From assembly GCA_001969505.1 (NCBI GenBank), contig LSSK01001067.1, positions 1 to 22,243 of the forward strand: a stretch of 22,243 bases of DNA, given 5' to 3'. The notes beneath the pieces are model-generated. The model worked only from the letters and a program-made list of their open reading frames with translations. It made no database searches and was not told the origin of the DNA. Of this stretch, positions 1 to 8,297 are shown in pieces (the first letter of the stretch is position 1; each line of letters begins with the position of its first letter). The DNA is from Zancudomyces culisetae (taxonomy: Eukaryota; Kickxellomycota; Harpellomycetes; Harpellales; Legeriomycetaceae). Made by a program: the position numbers and the translations under genes.

Positions 1-490
1 AGAATTCTACTTTTTTACCCGCAATAATATACGCTCTGTTGTATACTGTCTCTGCTGTCTCCACGTCTTCAAAAGTGAAGTACGTTACTTTGTTGAATTT
101 ATCGTGTTCCACAAACCCGAAATAGTCCTTCATAAAGCGCATGAGTGTTATCAGGTCTTGATCGTGGTACCCTTCGAATTGGGCCCAACTTACACCGAGC
201 TTGTAGTCGGATCCTCTAATAGATAATTTTCTTACTAATCTTTCATTACCCCCATTATGGAGGTGGTAAACGGATCTTTCCCCATACTGATCCCTGTCAC
301 TCACCATAATAGCTTTGTATGGCTTCTTACGCCTTCCTGTTTCGGCACTAAAAGGTCTCCCCAAATTGGGTCCATTTGAATGCGCATCGTGCGCATTTTT
401 CATGATTGCTTGGCGGTAGTCCAACCGCTGTCGCTTGTTGACGTTACCGGTGTCGGTTCTGTCACCCCTCGTTTCCTCATCCCCCTCCAT
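1..490 (-). CDS. RRM-like protein of unknown function, 3' end beyond the window
   Basis: I do not recognise this gene. From an ATG at 490-488 the minus strand is open to the window edge, giving 163 residues. Residues 1-60 are polar and charged, with Lys/Arg patches, and look disordered. Residues about 96-163 read like an RNA-recognition-motif fold: a strand (YKLGVSWAQFEGY), a helix (DQDLITLMRFMKDYF), an RNP1-like strand (KVTYFTFED) and a second helix (VETAETVYNR). The aromatic residues in KVTYFTFE fit an RNP1 position, but conservation is weak, so this is inference. The stretch is visibly richer in G+C than most of the window and the frame has no stop, which supports coding. It could be a host RNA-binding protein or an ORF1-type protein of a retroelement; nothing visible separates these. 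The start is the first in-frame ATG and lies 58 bases from the ankyrin remnant on the other strand. Confidence 0.5.
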   Translation of the reverse strand, partial: MEGDEETRGDRTDTGNVNKRQRLDYRQAIMKNAHDAHSNGPNLGRPFSAETGRRKKPYKAIMVSDRDQYGERSVYHLHNGGNERLVRKLSIRGSDYKLGVSWAQFEGYHDQDLITLMRFMKDYFGFVEHDKFNKVTYFTFEDVETAETVYNRAYIIAGKKVEF

Positions 491-548
491 TGTTGCTGAA
501 TTTGCTGTTAAAAACTGTATACTTATCTTAAAAAACGCTGCAATCTGA

Positions 549-797
549 TTGGTTGATTCAGAAGAAAAGTTTCACGGAGTCAATGTTAATGCCCATAACG
601 GATTGCTCTTGAAGTTTGCCTACAAAACGAAAGATGTTGATCTGGTTGAGTTCCTGCTATCTTATGACCCACAATGCTCCAAAAACTTTGTGAGACGGTT
701 AAAGAGGGATGTTGCCAATTGTGCACGTAGGAAAGGAGCTCCCGACAGGGTGTGTGCGTTAGCTTGCCGTATCTTGACCCATCTCAAAGAAATTTGA
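549..797 (+). pseudogene. Ankyrin-repeat fragment, no start codon
   Basis: An 82-codon open frame with no ATG anywhere; it starts after a TGA at 546-548 and ends at a TGA (795-797). Residues about 10-43 (GVNVNAHNGLLLKFAYK followed by TKDVDLVEFLLSYD) match one ankyrin repeat: the VNA entry, the LL.FA first helix and the DLVEFLL second helix. The remainder is Arg/Cys-rich and could be a capping repeat. An AG at 560-561 could be a splice acceptor, but any upstream exon would have to lie across the divergent gene at 1-490. I read it as the decayed 3' end of an ankyrin-repeat gene; a terminal exon of a spliced gene is the alternative. One short divergent repeat is thin evidence. Confidence 0.45.
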
Positions 798-1076
798 GAT
801 GGTTTGCTTGCTGTAAGTACAGTTAAAATACCTTCCATACGCACGCGCCCCTCTCCCCTCCCCCCCCCAACACCTGATGTCATAATATATCAACTCGCTA
901 TCGCGGTCCCAAATGCCACTAATTGATAGATTGTGTTTTGAGCAAATATGTAGTCCATAATCTTATATACTTTTTTAATAAAAAAAATAACAATGGCAAA
1001 TGTAACCAGAAAAACAAATATATATCCGAAAAGAGCTGCTATAGATCGTGAAAATTAAAAACAATAGTTGAAACAT
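798..1076. other. Spacer with a C-rich tract, 3' side of eS6
   Basis: No gene is visible. It holds a pyrimidine tract at about 848-868 that ends in nine C, then A-rich DNA that would carry the eS6 3' UTR on the minus strand. I see no perfect AATAAA for eS6 here. Confidence 0.6.
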
Positions 1077-2290
1077 TTAGACAGAGGCTTGTGACTTGGA
1101 AAGGGAGGAACGACGGCGACGACGAGCCTCATCCTTCTTCTCACGTTGCTCCTTTTGGAACTTGGCCAACATGTTGGCGTACTCCTTGGCATCAGCCTGG
1201 GACTTCTCGATGTTGCGCTTCTTGATAGATCTGAGATGGCGCTTGTGTTGGAGAGTGCGTGGAGTAACCAAACGTTGGATCTTTGGTGCCTTGGTGTATG
1301 GTTTCTTCTCTGCGTTCTTTGGTTGAACTTCACGTCTAATAACAAATTTTCTTACATCGTCCTCTTTGGTAAGGTTCTAATGGTTTAAAAAAAGTTAAAA
1401 CAAATGTTAGTTGCGCGTTTTTTTGACAATAGCAAAGCATACATATCAAAACGCAGTAAATAAAGTAAAACTTACAAAGAGTTTGCGGATCTTTGAGGCA
1501 CGCTTTGGTCCCAAACGCTTTGGTGCGGCACCATCGGTAAGTCCTGGAATTTCAGCCTCGCCTTGCTTGACAATGGAGAGAGCAAGTACAGCCAAGTCGT
1601 TTCCAACAATACATCCTCTTACGGACTTGCGGCGGCGCTCACCAGTGCGACGTGGGCGGTAGCATGAGTGACCCTTTGACAAAAGAAGACGAACACGGCT
1701 TGGAAGGAGAACTCCCTGTTTCATTGGGAAACCTTGTTTGTCGTTACCTCCGTTTACTCTAAAAACATATCCTTTGAATTCTTCGCCAATGCTGTCTCCT
1801 GGAACCTCAGCTGAGATACGCTTGTCCATGAAGCAGTGCCTATAGTTTTTTGTAACCACACATTAGATTATGCTGTCTTGAAAATAAATGTGCTTGTCTA
1901 AAGACACAAGAAATAGCGTGTGAGTACAGTATAACGGGATCGTAGAGACCACTCGTTCAAGGTTTTAGATGTATATACTTACAATTTGCGCTCATCATCT
2001 ATTTCAAATGTTTTTTGTAGCCCGTTGGCCAAGTTGGAGATGTTCAACTATTTTAATGTATTTCATTTTTTATGAATCTTTTAGTTTTATTCTTGTTATT
2101 CAATGGTTTCTAGCAACGCGGGGGTAACATATTGTAACAGATTCGAAGTTCAATATGCACCAAAATTGGATGAATCCGTCAATTAATTTCGACACCCATC
2201 TCGTGTATAATAAAAATCCGATTCCTCCTTTGTTGATATAACCTAACTCGTAAATTGTGAATATCAAAGCACTAATATACATACCTTCAT
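1077..2290 (-). CDS. RPS6: 40S ribosomal protein eS6 (RPS6), four exons
   Basis: Component of the small ribosomal subunit and the classical target of TORC1/S6-kinase signalling. Exons on the minus strand: 2290-2285, 2047-1983, 1839-1476 and 1376-1077, giving 244 residues, the usual length. Exon 1 codes only Met-Lys and is followed by GTATGT. Exon 2 begins [20 protein letters not shown]. Exon 3 holds the core ([57 protein letters not shown]). Exon 4 runs [17 protein letters not shown] to [18 protein letters not shown] and a basic tail. Intron phases are 0, 2 and 0, and every junction restores the family alignment. The C-terminus keeps the kinase-type cluster [11 protein letters not shown]. Just after intron 2 the sequence HCFMDKR departs from the more usual R(V/A)F(Y/F)DKR; the neighbouring splice signals leave no better choice. 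Confidence 0.96.
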
Positions 2291-2589
2291 TTTTGTCTAG
2301 CGAGAATATATTAACACCAAAAGAGCCTCTCTTTCAAAACCTAACGTGGTTGAAAATAATAAAGATGATATATATTTATTGTGTTAATAAAACACCCTTT
2401 CAATTTTTTTTTTATTTGCTACGATTTTTTTATTTTTTTTTAGTTGCTAGATTTCCAAATTCGAATCTTTTTCCAATATCAAAAAATTAACTACCATCTA
2501 ATTGGCCAAATGAAAGCTCTGCAAAAAAAAAAAGTTCAAAAAAATTTTTCCCTGCAACAACTCGGATATTCTAGCTATCTTCCAAAATT
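2291..2589 (-). promoter_or_regulatory. Probable eS6 promoter and 5' UTR region
   Basis: About 300 bases upstream of the eS6 ATG. It contains long T and A tracts (for example near 2405-2445 and 2522-2550), as is common upstream of highly expressed fungal ribosomal protein genes. I could not pin down a specific factor site. If the short ORF at 2590 were real, the region would be a divergent promoter. Confidence 0.4.
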
Positions 2590-2853
2590 ATGGCCACAAA
2601 TAAATATGGTGGATACAAAGCTTCCAGTGCAAAGAATCAAAGTCGCATTGTCGAGAGAGTTGGTATAAATCAAATTTGGTGTCTATTTTGCCGCTTTAGC
2701 TTTTATTGTTTTGTTAGAAAACATACACTTAAATACATATATATAAAAGTGGTTCATATCATGCTAAAGAAAAACCTGTACAAAACAAGAAAAACAAGGA
2801 TCGTTCTCACAAACGGGCGATATCCAGTAGGGACTGGCGTAATACACACATAA
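2590..2853 (+). CDS. Doubtful small ORF
   Basis: An ATG at 2590 opens an 87-codon frame ending in TAA at 2851-2853. The first 24 residues (MATNKYGGYKASSAKNQSRI and on) have ordinary protein composition. The middle, about codons 28-60, is Ile/Phe/Tyr/Cys-rich and looks like translated AT-rich non-coding DNA. A donor-like GGTATAA near 2662 and an AAAAG acceptor near 2748 would remove that stretch in frame and leave about 57 residues, but both sites are poor. No family is recognised. It could be a short real gene converging on the unknown minus-strand gene, or leader sequence without a function. Confidence 0.2.
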   Translation: MATNKYGGYKASSAKNQSRIVERVGINQIWCLFCRFSFYCFVRKHTLKYIYIKVVHIMLKKNLYKTRKTRIVLTNGRYPVGTGVIHT

Positions 2854-2875
2854 AAGATGTGCTAAATGCTGGAAA

Positions 2876-4978
2876 TCAACTCTTTTGCAAAAGGTTCAAG
2901 TACTTGTTTGTAGTTGGCGAGATCTGGTTTGTCTTTAAATATGCATCGCGAGGCAGTAAACCGTTGTTATATCCACTACGGGTGCTTCTGGCTGGTGCCT
3001 TTTCAAGTTTAGATATTTTTTCGAGCAATTTGTTGACAGAAGAAGAGGATGAATTTGAGAGGGCGGATCTGTTGCCAGTAGAAGACATGTTTCTATATGA
3101 CTTTCCCAGGTTGAACTGTGGTGGTTTATTCCCACTCTTTATATATTTCGGTGTTATGGGTCCTGTGGGAGATTTCACGAGTTTCAGCAACGTATTTAAT
3201 GATGGAAAGCTTGAATTTGATTTCCGTGCACTCCTCTTTTTAACAGATCCTTTGACTTTTAAAAACAGCGGAGTCTCATAATATTCATATTTCGAATATT
3301 TGAATGGAGTTCTCTGATCAGGTGTTTTCTTGTATTTTTTCTTGGAACTTTGGTTGAGCAACTTTCCGTACTGACCTCGTTGGGGTGTATTTGTCGATTT
3401 ATGTTTCTAGTTAATATCAAGATGCGTTTGTTTTTGTTAGTATGTCACATTAAAAACACCAAGGCGGAAGTAGACCGCCCTGGAGTGTTAAAACAAAAAA
3501 AGTAGGTAGATGGGAGTATAAACACTTACTTTTTGGGCCATTTGCTCGCTTTGCAACACATTTTTCCGCAACAATGAATTTTGCTCCTTCAACAGCTGAA
3601 CAATTTCATCACTACGATCGCTAACCTTTTGGATCGATAGTTCCATTGAGTTTGGTAAGGAGCTTAAACTTGGGTTGCCATTTATACTCCCACTTTTGAC
3701 CCCAATAGACAAACTAGGCTGTACCAATCGTTGAACTGCGGGAGATATGTCCATCTCATTGTTGTTTAAATACTCGGGGTTATTGCCATGAAGGGATGTA
3801 TTTCTCGTATCATCGCTGTGGTTCATGAAAAAATTGTGTTTGTCGTCATTGGTATTCATATCAACATCAGCTTCATCTAGAACATCTGCAGTTGAATTTA
3901 AAGGTAGGGCTATCGGCTCAATGTATCCATTTGACATATTATTACAGTTTCTATATTTTGAGTAGTTGATAACCGCGTTTGCTTCAAGTGAAACCCCACT
4001 TTCACACTTAAAAGATATTCCAAACAGTTTCATTTTCGACATGGTATCGTTTTCTCCACGTAGGCGATTCACGACGATGAGTTTTACATCATGATTTTTT
4101 TGTAACTGATTAAATAAGAACGGCAAACTATTTAGCCTAAATTCGTCCCCAATTACCCATACACCGTTTGTGCGGTGCTTGTCGAGTTTGTATTCAAAGC
4201 GCAAATTTTGATCCTTGTGTTGAAGATATCCAAATTTGATCCCTTTGTTTTTTTCAATATATCGAAGAAACTGCGGTAGATTTAGTACTCGTACTGTTTT
4301 GAAGTTTTGATATTCTCCTGCTATTCTTTGCACACATTTATATACACTTGCTATTATTTCTCCCTGGGATATGACATTTATCCCAAAAAACAGATCCTCT
4401 CGACCAATATATTTTTTGATGGATTCAAAATTCGTTATTGTTCCACTGGTAATAACCACTGGGTACTGCCCTTCACTACGGTTAGAATCTGTTGGAAAAT
4501 GCACTCCATTTATTATCACGCCTCTATCCACCCTATCTATAATTAAATCTCTGTTCGCATTCACCTCGCCCAAAAAATATCCACAAAATTTAATCGTGCC
4601 ATTATAAGCGGGACTGATATTTAATTTATAAAGTTGGTTCAGCACTATTGGCGAAATCATCACTCTTTTCACGCCTTTGTTCGGATTTATTGAATTTATA
4701 GCAAAGCTATCCTCTAGGCTGCTAGCAAGGTTCTCGCTTGGTTTTGTATGTGAGTTTGAATATCGCTGGCTTCCAGTTCCATTTCGACACCCATTAATTT
4801 GCTCCCACTCTCCAAAATTTGAGTTTAAATCAAATTTTCGTTTGTTTTCTCCATTACTAGACTGCAAATACTGCCTTGAATTTGCATTTGAATCGTTGAC
4901 CATTTTTAGCTTTTCTAGAAACGAAAAGAATTTGGGTTCCTCAACATTGTATTTTGTAGCGCCCTCGTTCATTTTCAT
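2876..4978 (-). CDS. Unknown 659-residue protein, weakly MPN-like N-terminal half and basic Ser-rich tail
   Basis: I do not recognise this gene with confidence. Two exons, 4978-3530 and 3406-2876, are joined across a GTAAGT...CTAG intron of 123 bases in phase 0, giving 659 residues. Residues 1-100 are Asn/Ser-rich and likely disordered. Residues about 105-250 are ordered; MISPIVLNQLYKL and FCGYFLGEVNANRDLIIDRV resemble the opening helix and strands of an MPN/JAMM domain. No E..HxHx(7)Sx(2)D metal site is visible, so it would be a non-catalytic member. Residues about 270-345 form another ordered block (GVWVIGDEFRL, VKLIVVNRLRG). Residues 350-445 are low-complexity and acidic. Residues 446-483 are predicted by eye to be a helix or short coiled coil. 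Exon 2 codes a Lys/Ser-rich tail with several S/T-P sites (KSPTGPITPK), typical of nuclear or cell-cycle-regulated proteins. The start is the first ATG of the open frame; a second ATG lies two codons later. Confidence 0.75.
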
Positions 4979-7900
4979 AATTTATCCTGCCTTCATTATC
5001 CAATTTTGTTTTATTATATTATATTTTAGTTTTTGAATATAGTGTTCATATTTGAAAAACTCGAATAAACAATCATGACCATTTATTTTTAAATTCTTTT
5101 TTAATTGTTATTAGCTGTTGACAATATCTCTGGCTGAATGTTTATTGGGCTAATTTCAAGTATTTTGTTTACAATAAAAAGAAAACTCTAAAAGCGCTTA
5201 ATTTGTAGTGCAAAAACTAAATGAAAAATAAATTAAAAGCTTGTATTTTCAGTAAGAGTATAATTGCGCTTGGACTTTGCAAGACAGTAGTACCATCGCC
5301 AAAATATTTATTGATGGAATGGATCCAAACTGAGTCGAGTTAAAAGTAAATAATGAGATATGTGTATCAAAATATCATAATTATAACAACAATCATAGAA
5401 CGTTCAGCTTATCCATCTATCAGATCCACAATCTATAATATTTTTAATTTTACTCTTCATTATTTGGATATTCTAGTAGCCGGATCTAAAATAATTTATT
5501 TTATTGAAAAGAACAGTAAGCTAGACTTTATATATTCTTATAAAACATGCAAATATGCAAAACACACAAAGATAACATGGTAGTTGTAGGTGTTACTGAT
5601 ATTAAACATATTGGTTAGCCATTCGCATTCAGTTTCAATTAATTTTCCTGATTCATTCTTATTACCAAGTTTCAAAATATGCCATTATTATTTATACACA
5701 TGACAACAAAATTTTCCGTAAAGAATGTAAGCATATGTAACAGTATGAGTGTAATGAAATATTATCCATAATATTGTGCCCCCCCCCCCCCCCCGCCCCA
5801 CCAACCGGCCTTTCGGTGGGAAAGCTATAGAAACAAACATGCTCATTTGTATCAAACAAATTTAAGAGAAATATGAATATTTGAGTATTTGGACTATACG
5901 TCAAAGTAATGCGATAATACATGTATTTAAAATGGAATTAAAAAACACAAAAGCACGACAATATGGTTTACCCTTCAGCTTGTATAAACATCTTTAAACG
6001 TAAACGTAAAAGTAATATACAAACTTTATGATGATATCTCGAGTGTGATGCAATTTGAATTCATCTCATATCTAAAAGGATTAATACATGTTATCACAAA
6101 GTACAGTATTAATTGTTGCCTCTGAATTAAGAATACAAATACTACTCTGAGTAAAATAAAAGCTTTGGGCAGTATCCAAGTATCATAGACTATTTGATAT
6201 TAATATTTTAGCCAGTTAGTTTTTTTTACTAACAATGTGGAATCCGGTTTGAAAAATGGTGAAAAAAAAATGAGAATACCAAAATGTTTGTGTATGTCTA
6301 TTCTTAAAGTCCATTTCGTATTGGCAAACAAGAACACCATGAAAATTCTTTACAAAATATAAAATGAACTTTATCATTATTCAGACGAGGCAAATATGTA
6401 GATTCTATTGACAAAAGTGTAAAAAAATAATAGTGCTCAAAATAGATACAAATCCAATTCTAACAAAAAGGCATAAAGAAAAGAAAAAAGGGGGGGAGGA
6501 AAAGGGGAGGAAGAATATACATATTTCAGCATTGACTAGTATGGCAAGGAAGTGCGTTTCTAGTCAGGTACTGAACATGGGGCGTAATACGTTGATATTA
6601 AAAGCTTTTTTTTATCACTACAGCTAATGTGATGGTATATATACACTTCGATAAATCCCACTAAAGCTATGACGAAAAATAAAATATTTTTGATTTTTCA
6701 AACAACAGTTAATTGTATAGTTAGACTCCAAGAGTCATAAACCATGCTATTGATATTGTATTTTAACGATTAATATACAAATATATTAACCTGTAATTTT
6801 ATTAATATTAACAAGTCAGATTTGGGATATATTAGGCAACTTGTAGAAAAAGGAGTAAAACCAAGATCAACAACAATCGGAATAGGTACACAAAACACCA
6901 AACACACATGAACTAAAGGGGAGGAGTATTTTTCAAAAAGAAGTACAAGGTGGTTTGAAAAAAAAACACTGGCGATTTCTAATATATATAGGTCCTGCAA
7001 TATTGGTGTTAATTTATTTGGACAGATATCGACAATATTACGTTAATTAATAGTAGTTGATTCGCGTTAGTCAACTGAAAAGATACTTGTTTGCCGTACT
7101 CCGAGATAATAAAGAAAAGAGTGGAGTTTAAGGAAAACGGGAATTGTTATTACCAAGCAACCTAAAAAACGAGGAAAAAATAATAAATCGTCGATACTAA
7201 AACCGAGGTAAGAACACCATTTACAGGTTCATTAATGTACCTATTTTAGTTGATTTTATTTTATTTGATTTCGTTTTATTTGCTTTCGAGATTTGTCCAA
7301 CAAGAGTTGTGGATTATATAAGAGAAAAATATTGCATGTGTAAAAAAGAAGCGTATAATCTGAGCAAATATTGAAAATCAACTTGAAGTTTTGTTTACGT
7401 TAAGCGATCGCGGTAATTACTATTTTTTATAGTAATGTTGACTGAAAAAATTAAAAAATTACGCTGTAAGGATTTTTATTTTCTTCTTTACTGCCATTTA
7501 AAGTATAAAAAACAGGGCAAATTATATGACTGTATTTTATTTCGCGCCAGATTGACTTGAAACATACAAAAGAAAAATATATACTGATTATTTGAATAAG
7601 ATTCAGTAAATGCAAAATATATGGAAACCCCAAATGACTTATCCAGTAACTCATGATTAAAACACCAAAATATTACTGTGAAAAAAAACAACATTAAATA
7701 AAACACAAACAAAACGCAAAATCGTAATCTTATGCTACACCATATACTGGGTGTAGAAAGTTGTAAAACTTTATTAGAAATGAAAAAGTCTTTATTTTAA
7801 AAAAGAGAAAGAAAAGAAAGAAAAAAAAACCTTTAAAGGAAGAATTTTGATATTTATCTCAAGATTTTTTCTGTTTGCTGTTTTTTTTTTACTTTATTTT

Positions 7901-8297
7901 TTTGCGGCTAAGAAATTTTTTTTTTGTTTGGATGGAACTGAGGGTGATTAAGTAAAAGGGGGAAAAGATACGATTGTAATAAACACTTGATATTCCTCAA
8001 TATAACATTGTATATGTTATTTTATTTTAATTTATCATATAATTTTTTGGATTTTTCTGGTAGGGAGGCAAACGCATATAGCAACAAGTGGGAGCACTGC
8101 ATACATAATTACATTGGTGTAGCAAGAAGAAAGGAAGGACTGGTTTAGAGTAAAAAGACGGAAATATCGCTAACAAGGAATACAACAGTTACAAAGCCTG
8201 AATCAGTATCTGGTTTGATTTTTTTTGTTAGCAAGAGCGAGTATTCAGAAGTCTAAGCGAATAAAAGAATATAGGGAGAAAAACAAAAAGAAAAACA
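4979..8297. other. 3.3-kb AT-rich spacer between divergent genes
   Basis: No coding region with a plausible composition, no tRNA and no recognisable snRNA or 5S gene was found. Open frames here are short and rich in Ile, Phe, Tyr and Lys, as expected from AT-rich DNA. It contains a C16 run with an adjoining hairpin (5779-5820), a G-run at 6490-6496, an inverted repeat AGTTGA / TCAACT with a 10-base loop at 7055-7076, and long A and T tracts at 7800-7930 near the kinase gene. The ends would carry the promoters of the unknown gene (left) and of the CH-kinase (right). Confidence 0.6.
5779..5820 (+). repeat. C16 homopolymer followed by a GC-rich hairpin
   Basis: A run of 16 C at 5779-5794, one G, then CCCCACC (5796-5802) that can pair with GGTGGG at 5815-5820 around a loop containing CCGGCC. 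It stands out as the only GC-rich patch in several kilobases of AT-rich spacer. No gene or terminator role is evident. Confidence 0.6.

Noticed and set aside
1840-2284. Possible snoRNA inside the eS6 introns
   Set aside because: I looked for C/D boxes (RTGATGA with CTGA) and an H/ACA arrangement in introns 1 and 2 and found no convincing pair.
2859-3281. Plus-strand open frame of 140 codons
   Set aside because: Lies antisense to exon 2 of the orphan gene, whose frame is supported by an in-phase intron and by continuing the Ser/Lys-rich composition; the plus-strand product is hydrophobic and Phe-rich, as an antisense of Lys/Ser codons would be.
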